Positions 23,921 through 32,208 of a stretch of DNA of 64,000 nucleotides are shown here, piece after piece. The translations under genes were made by a program, and so were the position numbers. The notes under the pieces were generated by a model. It saw only the letters and a program-made list of their open reading frames with translations. It searched no databases and was not told where the DNA came from. The number at the start of each line of letters is the position of its first letter. Position 1 is the stretch's first letter. The DNA comes from JAOPZW01 sp963806015. Lineage in GTDB: Bacteria > Actinomycetota > Thermoleophilia > Solirubrobacterales > Solirubrobacteraceae. The DNA lies in assembly GCA_963806015.1 (NCBI GenBank), contig CAWDWM010000001.1:62001-126000 (forward strand). The letters are read 5' to 3'.

Positions 23921-26086
23921 GTGCGCCGGGTCGCGCTGCTCATCCTCGCCGTGCTCGCGCTGGTCCCCGCGGCGGCCGCCGCGAAGTCCAACGACTCGCT
24001 GGCCCCGCCCGATGCGCCGCCGCACTGGCTGCCGCCCGAGGCGTGGGTCTACAACCACTGGATCCCCTATGACGAGGGGCGGCTGTACGCGCTGCTGCAC
24101 ATCACGCGCGAGCAGCTCTGGCAGCAGCTGCGCGACGACCACCGCAACGTCGCCCAGCTCGCGGCCCGCCATGGCTGGCGCGACCCCGGCCGGCTGGCGG
24201 ACGCGCTCGTGGCGCCGTGGCGCGGGCAGGTCAGCGCGGCGCGCGTGGCCGTGCTGCGCGGCCGCGCGCTGCGCACGATCACGCAGGGCCACCTCGCTCA
24301 GCACCTGTTCTTCCACTCGCTGCACCAGTTCGCGATCCCCTCGCGCGCGCCGCAGATCTTCGGCCTCAGTGACGCGGCCTTCCGCGACGTCCGGCGCACG
24401 CTCGAGCTCAGCCCGCTGACCATCGCGCGCCTGCACGGGCGCTCGCCGGCGCGGGTGGAGGCGCTGAGCGTCGCGGCGCTGCGCGAGCGCGCCCGCGCCG
24501 GCGTGGCCGGGCACGCCATCACCCAGCGCCAGGCGCGGATCCTGCTGCGCCGCCAGGTCACGCAGCTCCCGCGCTGGCTCGGCCAGGCGCGCTACAACGG
24601 GCCGCCCAAGACCCACCACGGCCTGCTCGTCGCCCTGCCGCACGACTACGCCACCAACCCGTCGGTCTCGGCCGACGGCACGCACGTCGTCTACGAGCAG
24701 TACCGCCAGAAGCTGCCGGTGGCGCTGCGCCTGGGCGAGATCGCGGTCGTCTCGCGCGACCTGCGCAGCGGGCGCGACACCCTCGTCAGCCGCCCTGCCG
24801 CCCCGCGCCCGAACCAGCCCCTGGACCCGCGCTCGGCCTACAACGCGACCGTCTCGGGCGACGGCCGGCTGGTGGCCTACGAGTCCTCCCCCGGCAACGT
24901 GAACTTCGCCAAGCGCTACGGGCGCATCGGGGTCGAGCTGGCCGACACCGCGGACGGCCGCAGCTCGCGCATCGACCACCCGCCGCGGGGCGAGGACCTC
25001 TCGCAGTCGGCCTACAACCCGCAGCTCGCCGGCGACGGGCGTCACCTCGCCTTCCAGGCGGTGCGCGGCGCCGGGACCGCGCAGGTCTTCGTCTGCGACC
25101 TGCACACCGGCGCCCGCACGCTGGCCAGCGGCGGCCTGCCGCGCGCTGCGCAGGGCACGGTGACCTCGATCTACGAGCCGCGCATCACGACCGACGGGCG
25201 CTTCGTCGCCTTCACCGCCGTCACCAGCCGCGCGGCCGGCGGCCCGGGCGCGACCTCCTCACAGGTCATGTTGCGCGACCTCGCCCAGCACACCACGACG
25301 ACCATCAGCACCGGCGTGGAGGGCTTCGCCTCCGATCCGACGGTCTCGGGCGACGGGCGCCTGGTCGCCTTCACCGCCGGCCAGCCGATGCCGCGCCTCT
25401 ACGTGCGCGACGTGGCGGCGGGCAGCACGCAGGCGCTCACCGCGCCGGACGCCGGCGCCGTGGTCGATCCCCAGCTCTCAGACGACGGCCGCGTGCTCGC
25501 CTACACGGTCGTGCGCGGCGCGCGCAGCCACGTGGAGGTCCGCCACCTGGACGGCGGCGCCGGCGAGCAGGTCGCCAGCGCGAAGGGCTCGGTGACCGAC
25601 CCCTCGCTGTCGGCCGACGGCGCTGTCCTGGCCTTCACCTCCGACGCGCCCGACCTCGCGCCGGCCAAGACGGATCCCAGCCGCGGCGTGTTCGTCCGCG
25701 ACCTGCGCGCCGGCACGACGACGCTGGTCAGCGCGCCCACGAAGCCCGCTCCCGCCAAGGCGCCGCTGCCGACGGCCACGGCGCCCGAGGCCCTCGCCCC
25801 GGCGAGCATCGGCACGCTCGCCGCGCCGCGGATCAGCATCCTCGACAACGCCTTCGTCCGCGGCCACGAGGACCCGACGCTGCGGGTCACGCGCGGGACG
25901 GTCGTCACTTGGCGGTGGCGCAGCCAGTCCTCGCACAACGTGACGGTGCGCTCGGGGCCGCAGCACTTCCGCTCACCCACGCGCTCACGCGGCGTCTTCG
26001 CGCGGCGCCTGGTCCGCGCCGGCACCTACCGGATCGTCTGCACGCTGCACTCGCCCGGCATGGGCATGACCGTCATCGTGCGCTGA
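23921..26086 (+). CDS. Secreted TolB-like beta-propeller fused to a cupredoxin domain
   Basis: A 721-residue exported protein. A Sec signal (LLILAVLALVPAAAAA) is followed by a helical region (about 30-240), then repeated PD40/TolB-type blades with motifs such as NPSVSADGTHVVY, SDPTVSGDGRLVAF and DPSLSADGAVLAF. A Pro/Ala linker leads to a C-terminal plastocyanin-like domain. SSHNVTV, then CTLHSPGM, supply the His-Cys-His-Met set of a type 1 copper site. It may be an extracytoplasmic binding or electron-transfer protein; no substrate can be named. Its last 102 bases overlap the end of the convergent nuclease gene. Confidence 0.78.
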   Translation: MRRVALLILAVLALVPAAAAAKSNDSLAPPDAPPHWLPPEAWVYNHWIPYDEGRLYALLHITREQLWQQLRDDHRNVAQLAARHGWRDPGRLADALVAPWRGQVSAARVAVLRGRALRTITQGHLAQHLFFHSLHQFAIPSRAPQIFGLSDAAFRDVRRTLELSPLTIARLHGRSPARVEALSVAALRERARAGVAGHAITQRQARILLRRQVTQLPRWLGQARYNGPPKTHHGLLVALPHDYATNPSVSADGTHVVYEQYRQKLPVALRLGEIAVVSRDLRSGRDTLVSRPAAPRPNQPLDPRSAYNATVSGDGRLVAYESSPGNVNFAKRYGRIGVELADTADGRSSRIDHPPRGEDLSQSAYNPQLAGDGRHLAFQAVRGAGTAQVFVCDLHTGARTLASGGLPRAAQGTVTSIYEPRITTDGRFVAFTAVTSRAAGGPGATSSQVMLRDLAQHTTTTISTGVEGFASDPTVSGDGRLVAFTAGQPMPRLYVRDVAAGSTQALTAPDAGAVVDPQLSDDGRVLAYTVVRGARSHVEVRHLDGGAGEQVASAKGSVTDPSLSADGAVLAFTSDAPDLAPAKTDPSRGVFVRDLRAGTTTLVSAPTKPAPAKAPLPTATAPEALAPASIGTLAAPRISILDNAFVRGHEDPTLRVTRGTVVTWRWRSQSSHNVTVRSGPQHFRSPTRSRGVFARRLVRAGTYRIVCTLHSPGMGMTVIVR

Positions 26087-27748
26087 GGCCAGCAGGCGCG
26101 CCACCGCCGCGCGGTCGGCGCCGCCGTGGAGGTCGAGGGTCGGCGCGTCGTGGGCATCGAGCCATGTGGCGACGATGCGCGCCTCGTCGACCTCGTCGGG
26201 CGCCAGGCACGCCGTGGCGCCGGTCCCGTCGCCTCCGCGCAGCGCGCGCACCGTGCGCGCCATCGCCTCGTCGAGGTCGCCCGGCGGCCCCCAGTCGACC
26301 ACGCGCCCGCCCACGAGCCAGAATGCGTCGCAGCGCCCGCCGCGCGGGTGCTCGGCCAGCACCAGCCGCGGCCGCGCGTGCGTGGCGGCCAGCACGCCGC
26401 CCAGGCGGTCGAGCAGCCACGCGAGGCGCTCGCGCCGGCGCCGCAGCCACGCGGCGCGCTCGAAGTTCTGCGCGGCGGCGGCGGCGCGCATCTGCGCGTC
26501 GAGGTGGGCCAGCAGGGCGGCGCCGCCGTCGCCCTCGCCGGTGAAGAGGGCCAGGGCCTCATCGAGGCGCCGGCGGTAGAGGTTGGGGTCGAGGTCGCCG
26601 AGGCACGGCGACAGGCAGCGCCCCATCTGCCCGTAGGCGCTGGGCCAGTAGCGCCGCGGCAGCTTGCGCGCGCAATGGCGCAGCCCGAAGAGCGAGTTGA
26701 GCTGCTCGAGCAACTCGACCGCCGCGGCGCGCCCGCGCAGCGGGCCGACGCTGACCCCGCGGCCGGCGGCCGGCGCGGGCGCCACCTCGAGGATGGGGAA
26801 GGCGATGTCCAGGCGGCAGCGCAGGTAGACGTAGCGATCGATGTGCTTCAGGCGCGCATTGCCCGGCGGGCGCAGGCGCTTGATGAGGCGGCTCTCGAGC
26901 AGCAGCGCGCCGAGCTCGGAGTTCGTGCGCTCGTGCTCGACGGTCTCCGCCTGCTCGACCCACGCCCCCTCGTGCGCCGAGGTCTGGAAGTGCGCCCGCG
27001 CCCGGGCGCGCACGCTGACCGACTTGCCGACGTAGACGACCTGGCCCGAGGCGTTGCGCACCACGTAGACGCCGGGGTCGTCGGTCAGGTGGGCGAGGTC
27101 GGGCACCCGCCGGCGCGTGCCGCGCGTCCGCGCGCCCCCGTCGGTGGCCTTCGCCCGCACGCGCCGCGGGCGGGCGGGGCGCACCAGGTCGAGCGCCTCG
27201 CGCACCGTGGTCGAGTGGGCGCACAGGCGCGGGAACAGCGCGCAGAACACGCGCGCGCAGGTCTCGGCGTCGGCCAATGCGCGGTGGGAGACCTCGACCT
27301 CGATCCCCAGCGACTCGGCCAGGCCCCGCAGCCGGCGCTGGCGCGCGAGCGGGTGCAGCCGCCGCGCCAGCGCCACCGTGCACAGCTGTGGCGGATGCGG
27401 CCAGCGCAACCCGGCGCGCTCGAACGCCTGGTGCAGGACGCGGCGGTCGAACGACGCGCTGTGCGCCACCAGCACGCGCCCGCGCAGCTGCGCGGCCAGC
27501 TCGGGCAGCTGTGCCTCGGCCGGCGGCGCCTCGTCGACCATCGCCTGCGTGATCCCGGTGAAGCGCTGGATCCCGCGCGAGAGCGGCGCCCGCACGGTCA
27601 GCAGCGTCTCCCAGCGCTCGTGCAGCTCGCCGCCGCCCACGAGCACCGCGCCCACCTCCGTGAGCTCGCAGGCGTCGCCGGCCAGCCCGTTCGTCTCGGT
27701 GTCGACGACGAGGAACTCCGTGGTGGCGACGGGCTGATCGAGATCCAT
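25985..27748 (-). CDS. DnaQ-type exonuclease fused to UvrC-type GIY-YIG nuclease
   Basis: A 587-residue fusion. The N-terminal DEDDh exonuclease shows VVDTETNG, HSASFDRRVLHQAF and HRALADAETCA (residues about 15-165). A GIY-YIG domain follows (PGVYVVRNASGQVVYVGKS, about 230-310), then a Cys-containing UvrC-like linker (CLSPCLG) and a UvrBC motif region. Such epsilon/UvrC fusions occur in actinobacteria and resemble Cho-type repair nucleases. It probably acts in DNA repair. The C-terminal 34 residues are encoded opposite the propeller gene and may be a poorly conserved tail. Confidence 0.85.
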   Translation of the reverse strand: MDLDQPVATTEFLVVDTETNGLAGDACELTEVGAVLVGGGELHERWETLLTVRAPLSRGIQRFTGITQAMVDEAPPAEAQLPELAAQLRGRVLVAHSASFDRRVLHQAFERAGLRWPHPPQLCTVALARRLHPLARQRRLRGLAESLGIEVEVSHRALADAETCARVFCALFPRLCAHSTTVREALDLVRPARPRRVRAKATDGGARTRGTRRRVPDLAHLTDDPGVYVVRNASGQVVYVGKSVSVRARARAHFQTSAHEGAWVEQAETVEHERTNSELGALLLESRLIKRLRPPGNARLKHIDRYVYLRCRLDIAFPILEVAPAPAAGRGVSVGPLRGRAAAVELLEQLNSLFGLRHCARKLPRRYWPSAYGQMGRCLSPCLGDLDPNLYRRRLDEALALFTGEGDGGAALLAHLDAQMRAAAAAQNFERAAWLRRRRERLAWLLDRLGGVLAATHARPRLVLAEHPRGGRCDAFWLVGGRVVDWGPPGDLDEAMARTVRALRGGDGTGATACLAPDEVDEARIVATWLDAHDAPTLDLHGGADRAAVARLLASAHDDGHAHAGRVQRADDPVGAGADQAPREDAA

Positions 27749-27874
27749 CCGGACCGTGGTCTATACGCCTCGCACCCGACGGAACGCCGGCGGCGCTGCA
27801 GAGCGCCGGTGGCGCCTGCCGCCGGACGCCGGGGTACAGTCGCGTTGCAACCCCGGTCTGGAAGGAGGCAGCGC

Positions 27875-28057
27875 ATGACGACTTCTGCCACCCGGCAGGG
27901 AACCGCCAGAACGATCGCCGAGCGCGAGGCATGGGAGGCCTATCGTGAGAGCCTTCGCGACCTCGAGGGCTCCGACTACGAGGAAACCGAACGCGCTTCG
28001 TGGGCGCGCCTGGAGGCGACGCTGGCCGATCTGCACGCCGGCGCGCAGGCCAACTGA
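27875..28057 (+). CDS. Small acidic helical protein, unknown function
   Basis: A 60-residue protein starting MTTSATRQGTARTIAERE, with a Glu/Arg/Trp-rich amphipathic helix (EAWEAYRESLRDLEG) and no membrane segment. A good GGAGG lies 8 nt before the ATG, and TACAGT upstream could be a -10. The strong ribosome site in a genome with many leaderless genes supports it as a real gene. No family is recognised. Confidence 0.65.
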   Translation: MTTSATRQGTARTIAEREAWEAYRESLRDLEGSDYEETERASWARLEATLADLHAGAQAN

Positions 28058-28167
28058 ACGGCGCCGATCCCCAGCGAACGGCGCCGTCCACTCGAACGCC
28101 ACGATCGTCCGATCTCCACTAGGGTTCGCGCCAGGCCGCACGAGCGGCCGGGTCGACTGGGAGACGG

Positions 28168-28605
28168 ATGCAGATGAGGCGCACGGCGGCGTTGGCGCCG
28201 CTCGCGGTCGCGGCAGGGATGGCGCTCGGCGGCTGCGGGAGCAGCTCGGCGGACTACAAGAACGAGCCACGCCCGCCGAGCCCGATCGTCCTCACCGCCT
28301 ACGTCGATGACCAGCGCGTCTCGGTCTCCCCCACCATCATGGGCGCCGGACCGATCTCCCTCATCGTCACCAATCAGACGAGCACGGCGCAGCGCGTGAC
28401 CCTCGAGAGCGCCGGCCCGGCGGGCTCAGGCCCCGGCCTCAAGCAGGTCACCGCGCCGATCAGCCCGCGGGACACCGCCACGCTGAAGGCCGACGTCAAG
28501 CCGGGGCGCTACACGGTCCATGTGGGGGGCGACGCGATCCGGGCCGCGCGGCTGCGGGTCGGCCCCGAGCGCCCCAGCGCACAGAACGACCTGTTGCAAC
28601 CGTAG
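28168..28605 (+). CDS. Small lipoprotein with cupredoxin-like sandwich
   Basis: A 145-residue lipoprotein (signal peptide, lipobox ALGGC at about residue 23). The mature part, about 100 residues, is beta-rich (ISLIVTNQTSTAQRVTLES, PGRYTVHVGG) and resembles cupredoxin or EfeO-type sandwiches but lacks copper-binding Cys and His residues. The function is unknown. It precedes another exported protein by 33 nt. Confidence 0.65.
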   Translation: MQMRRTAALAPLAVAAGMALGGCGSSSADYKNEPRPPSPIVLTAYVDDQRVSVSPTIMGAGPISLIVTNQTSTAQRVTLESAGPAGSGPGLKQVTAPISPRDTATLKADVKPGRYTVHVGGDAIRAARLRVGPERPSAQNDLLQP

Positions 28606-28638
28606 ACCCCCGGCCGCCGCGTCTGACACCATCGGCCC

Positions 28639-29181
28639 ATGCCGGTACGGGCACTCGCTGCGCTGACGTGCGTCGGCCTCCTGTTCGGCGCCCGTGCCCT
28701 CGCGCAGGCGCCCACCCCCACGCAGAGCCCACAGGAGCTCTTCCGCGACGTGCTGCTCAAGGATCCGAGCACCACGAGCGGCGTCAAGCGGCTGCTGCGC
28801 ACCAACGCCGGGTTCGTCACGCCGACCCCGGTGTTCGCCGACCTGACCGGCGACGGCAAGTCCGACGCGGTGGTGACCGTCGAGAACGGCGGCGCGGCCG
28901 GAGCGGTCGCCGCCTACGTCCTGACCGCCGAGGGCTCCGCCAGCGGCGCACTGCGCGTCGCCTTCCGCAACCAGTCGCTGTACCGCGGCCGCGTGCGGAT
29001 GAGCGGCCCCACGGTGACCGTCGTCCTGCCCATCTACGCGCGCGGCGACGACGTCTGCTGCCCGCGCCACGCGACCGAGCGCGACTACGCGTGGGACGCG
29101 ACCGCGAAGACCTTCACGCGGCGCGCGACGCGGACGGTGACGACCGGCCCAGCAGCCGCAAGGTCCCCGTCGCGCGGCTGA
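28639..29181 (+). CDS. Secreted LppP/LprE-like protein
   Basis: A 180-residue exported protein with an N-terminal signal peptide ending ARALA. VFADLTGDGKSDAVV is an FG-GAP/calcium-loop-like motif, and LPIYARGDDVCCPRHAT matches the Cys-pair region of the LppP/LprE family of actinobacterial exported proteins of unknown function. The last 68 bases overlap the convergent DUF2000 gene. Confidence 0.65.
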   Translation: MPVRALAALTCVGLLFGARALAQAPTPTQSPQELFRDVLLKDPSTTSGVKRLLRTNAGFVTPTPVFADLTGDGKSDAVVTVENGGAAGAVAAYVLTAEGSASGALRVAFRNQSLYRGRVRMSGPTVTVVLPIYARGDDVCCPRHATERDYAWDATAKTFTRRATRTVTTGPAAARSPSRG

Positions 29182-29560
29182 CCGAACGGCGCGAGCCGTG
29201 CAGGGCGAGGCCGAGGTACTCGAGGTCGGCGGTCGCCGTGCGCGCGACGTACGCACGGACCTCGTCGTAGTCGTTGGTCTGCTGGCCCAGCGCCGGGATG
29301 TCGATCACCCCGACGCCGGCCTGCACCGCCCGCGCCCGCAGCGGCGACAGCGCTGCGCGCGCCGCGCCCAGCACGGGGAGCCCCGCCGCGAACAGCCCCG
29401 GGTTCACGTCGCCGTCGGCATCGACGAGATCGGGCCCGACCAGGCCGTCGACGGTGCCCCCGAGGGTCAGCGCCAGCACGGCGGCCGCGTTGGCCGCCAG
29501 TCCGGGCGCGAGGTCCTCGTCGACGACGATCACGCAGCGCTCTGGAGTCTGTCCGGTCAT
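29114..29560 (-). CDS. DUF2000 family protein
   Basis: A 148-residue protein starting MTGQTPERCVIVVDEDLAPG, with the ANAAAVLALTLGG block typical of DUF2000 (a fold related to peptidyl-tRNA hydrolase 2). The ATG is at 29560; longer upstream readings cover the divergent regulator. DUF2000 genes are commonly found divergent from an Lrp/AsnC regulator, as here, suggesting that regulator controls it. Activity is unknown. Confidence 0.75.
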   Translation of the reverse strand: MTGQTPERCVIVVDEDLAPGLAANAAAVLALTLGGTVDGLVGPDLVDADGDVNPGLFAAGLPVLGAARAALSPLRARAVQAGVGVIDIPALGQQTNDYDEVRAYVARTATADLEYLGLALHGSRRSVSRATGTLRLLGRSSPSASRAA

Positions 29561-29629
29561 CGGGCGCCACCGTAGCCCAGCTGCCAGGATCCGTGGATCA
29601 ATCCGTACGACGTCCGGAGGAAGGCGGTT

Positions 29630-30109
29630 ATGAGCGAACTTGATGCGCTGGACCACGCCCTGATGCGCGAACTGCAGGACGATGCACGGCGGACCAACCG
29701 CGACCTCGCCGCCGCGGTCCACGCCGCGCCGTCGACCTCGTCGGAGCGCGTGCGGGCGCTGCGCGCCACCGGCGTCATCCGCGGCTATCACGCCGACGTG
29801 GCGCTCGAGGCGCTCGGGCGCCGCGTTCAGGCGCTGATCGCCGTGCGCATCCGCCCACCGTCGCGCGCGCACATCGAGGCCTTCCGCGATTGGGCCGGCG
29901 CCCTGCCGGAGACCGTCGGGGTGTTCGTCGTCTCCGGGGGCGACGACTTCCTGCTGCACGTCGCGGTGCCCGACACCGACGCGCTGTACGCCTTCGTCAT
30001 CGATCGCCTCACCGAGCGCCGCGAGGTGGCCGACGTGCGCACGTCGGTCGTCTACGAGCACATCCGCCGGCCGGTGCTCGAGCCCCTCGGTGGGGATAGC
30101 CGAACCTGA
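29630..30109 (+). CDS. Lrp/AsnC-family transcriptional regulator
   Basis: A 159-residue regulator: N-terminal helix-turn-helix (RTNRDLAAAVHAAPSTSSERV) and a C-terminal RAM ligand domain (GVFVVSGGDDFLLHVAVPD). GGAGGAAGG precedes the ATG by about 9 nt. It is divergent from the DUF2000 gene with 69 bp between, which includes ATCCGTGGAT, a short inverted repeat. It probably senses an amino acid. Confidence 0.88.
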   Translation: MSELDALDHALMRELQDDARRTNRDLAAAVHAAPSTSSERVRALRATGVIRGYHADVALEALGRRVQALIAVRIRPPSRAHIEAFRDWAGALPETVGVFVVSGGDDFLLHVAVPDTDALYAFVIDRLTERREVADVRTSVVYEHIRRPVLEPLGGDSRT

Positions 30110-30127
30110 CAACCACTGCGCGTGTGC

Positions 30128-30153
30128 AATACTTGCGTGCGTGCAAGCAAGTA
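30128..30153. promoter_or_regulatory. MarR operator and -10 box
   Basis: TACTTGC (30130-30136) and GCAAGTA (30147-30153) form a perfect inverted repeat with 10 nt between. The -10-like AATACT (30128-30133) overlaps its left arm and the GTG start (30141) lies inside it. A repressor bound here would block RNA polymerase on a leaderless transcript. Confidence 0.65.
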
Positions 30154-30596
30154 GTACGCCCACGCAGGTATCTCCGAAGGAGCTCGCCGCCGAGCTCGTG
30201 CTCATGTGGCACCACCTCATGCGCGGCAACGCCAGCGCGATCTACGCGATCGTCGAGGAGCTCGACCTCACCATCACGCAGATGAAGGCCATGCACGCGC
30301 TGGCCGACTGCGGCTGCGAGGTGTCGGTCAAGGAGCTCGGCGATCGCCTGGCGATGTCGCTCCCCGGGGCCAGCCGGACCGTCGACGCGCTCCTGCGCCG
30401 CGGCTGGCTGGAGCGCCGCGAGGACGAGCACGACCGGCGCATGAAGCGCGTCGGGATCACCGCGTCGGGCCGCGCGGTCGTGGAACGCATCGACAACGCG
30501 CGCCTCGCCGGCATCGAGCAGTACACCGCCTCCCTCACCCCAGAGCAGCGCTCGCGCCTCGCGGCCGCTCTCGCCGACCTCCCCCATCACTCATGA
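30141..30596 (+). CDS. MarR-family transcriptional regulator
   Basis: A 151-residue winged-helix protein: VSVKELGDRLAMSLPGASRTVDALLRRGWLERRED is the HTH and the DEHDRR wing. The GTG at 30141 is chosen over an upstream start because the -10 box and operator lie immediately before it. The stop overlaps the start of the MFS exporter (ATGA), so it likely represses its own operon and is released by the drug-like substrate. Confidence 0.9.
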   Translation: MQASSTPTQVSPKELAAELVLMWHHLMRGNASAIYAIVEELDLTITQMKAMHALADCGCEVSVKELGDRLAMSLPGASRTVDALLRRGWLERREDEHDRRMKRVGITASGRAVVERIDNARLAGIEQYTASLTPEQRSRLAAALADLPHHS

Positions 30597-32164
30597 CCCG
30601 TATTCGCAACGCCATCACCGACGACAACCGCCGCTGGTGGACCCTCGGCGCGATGTGTTTCGCGCTGTTCATGATCATGCTGGACAACACGGTCGTGAAC
30701 GTGGCCCTGCCGGCGATCCAGAAGGACCTGCACTCGTCGATCAGCGGCCTGGAATGGACCGTCAACGCCTACACGCTGAGCTTCGCCGTCCTGCTCGTCA
30801 CCGGTGGGCGGCTGGGCGACATCTTCGGCCGCCGCAAGATGTTCCTCTTCGGCGTCATCGTCTTCGGCCTCTCGAGCGCGTTCATCGGGCTCTCCCAGAG
30901 CGAGGCCTGGCTGGTCGCCGGGCGCGCCGCCCAGGGCATCGGCGCCGCGTTCATGATGCCGGCCACCCTCTCGATCATCACCAACGCCTTCCCGGCGCAC
31001 GAGCGCGGCAAGGCGATCGGGACCTGGGCCGGCGTCAGCGCCCTGGCGCTGGCCATCGGCCCCGTGGTCGGCGGCTTCCTGGTCGAGAACGTCTCCTGGC
31101 AGTCGATCTTCTTCCTCAACGTGCCGGTGGCCGTGGTGGCCGTCGTCGTGACGCTGGCCGCCACGCGCGAGTCGCGCGACGAGAGCTCGACGCACCACAT
31201 CGACTTCCCGGGCGTCGCCACGATCACCGTCGGCCTCGCCGCCCTCGTGCTCGCCCTCGTGGAGGGCAACGACCGCGGCTGGGGCTCGCCTGAGATCGTC
31301 GGGCTGCTCGCCATCTCCGTCATCGGGCTGATCGCCTTCGCGATCGTCGAGCGCCGCGTGGTCGAGCCGATGGTCGACTTCGCGTTCTTCCGCTCGCGCT
31401 CGTTCGTGGGGGCCAACCTCGTGGCCTTCATCGTGAGCTTCGCGATGCTGGCGATGTTCTTCTTCCTGGCCCTCTACATGCAGAACATCAAGGGCTACTC
31501 GCCGCTGCAGGCCGGCGTGCGCTTCCTGCCCTCGACCGTGGTCATCATCCTGGTGGCGCCGATCTCCGGACGGCTGTCGGACCGCATCGGCCCGCGACCG
31601 CTGATGACGGCCGGGCTGCTGATCGTGGCCGGCTCGCTGTTCTGGCAGGGCCACCTCCAGGTCGACACCAGCTACGGCTTCCTCATCGGCGCCTTCATGC
31701 TGATGGGCCTCGGCATGGGCCTCGTGATGTCGCCCATGAGCACGGCGGGGATGAACGCCGTCGAGCCCTCCAAGGCAGGCGTGGCGAGCGGCGTGCTGAC
31801 CATGAGCCGCATGGTCGGCGGGACCTTCGGCGTCGCGGCCATGGGCGCCCTCATCACGGGCCTGGGCAGGGCGAGGATCGACCACCTGCTCCCGGGGATG
31901 CCCGCCGCAGAGCGCTCGCGGCTGGCGGATTCGCTGGGCGCGGGCGGCACGCGAGCCGGCGGCCGCGTGGGCGACGCCGTCGACCAGGCCTTCGTCTACG
32001 CGCTCAACAACGGCCTGCGCATCGGCGCCGCCGTCGCGGTCCTGGGCGCGGTGCTGGCCTGGCTGCTGATCGCCGATCGCGCCGAGGCTCCGGCCGAGGT
32101 CGGAGCGCCCGAGGCCGACGTCCGCCAGGCCGAGACCGAAGCGGCGCTGGCCGAGGTCGTCTAG
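30593..32164 (+). CDS. MFS drug exporter, EmrB/QacA (DHA2, 14-TM) type
   Basis: A 523-residue transporter with 14 predicted membrane segments. LDNTVVNVALPAIQKDL in TM1 and GGRLGDIFGRRKMFL (motif A) are typical of DHA2 antiporters; GPVVGGFLVENVSW is motif C. It should export hydrophobic or cationic compounds with protons. It is translationally coupled to the MarR regulator. Confidence 0.9.
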   Translation: MTRIRNAITDDNRRWWTLGAMCFALFMIMLDNTVVNVALPAIQKDLHSSISGLEWTVNAYTLSFAVLLVTGGRLGDIFGRRKMFLFGVIVFGLSSAFIGLSQSEAWLVAGRAAQGIGAAFMMPATLSIITNAFPAHERGKAIGTWAGVSALALAIGPVVGGFLVENVSWQSIFFLNVPVAVVAVVVTLAATRESRDESSTHHIDFPGVATITVGLAALVLALVEGNDRGWGSPEIVGLLAISVIGLIAFAIVERRVVEPMVDFAFFRSRSFVGANLVAFIVSFAMLAMFFFLALYMQNIKGYSPLQAGVRFLPSTVVIILVAPISGRLSDRIGPRPLMTAGLLIVAGSLFWQGHLQVDTSYGFLIGAFMLMGLGMGLVMSPMSTAGMNAVEPSKAGVASGVLTMSRMVGGTFGVAAMGALITGLGRARIDHLLPGMPAAERSRLADSLGAGGTRAGGRVGDAVDQAFVYALNNGLRIGAAVAVLGAVLAWLLIADRAEAPAEVGAPEADVRQAETEAALAEVV

Positions 32165-32175
32165 CCACCCACTTG

Positions 32176-32208
32176 TCCGGCGCCGCCGCTAGCTTCGGCG
32201 GCGCCGGA
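32176..32208 (+). terminator. Perfect 13-bp hairpin between the exporter and corA
   Basis: TCCGGCGCCGCCG and CGGCGGCGCCGGA pair perfectly around a 7-nt loop. It starts 11 nt after the exporter stop and its last base is the A of the corA ATG. No T-run follows. It may end the exporter transcript or fold over the corA start. Confidence 0.5.
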
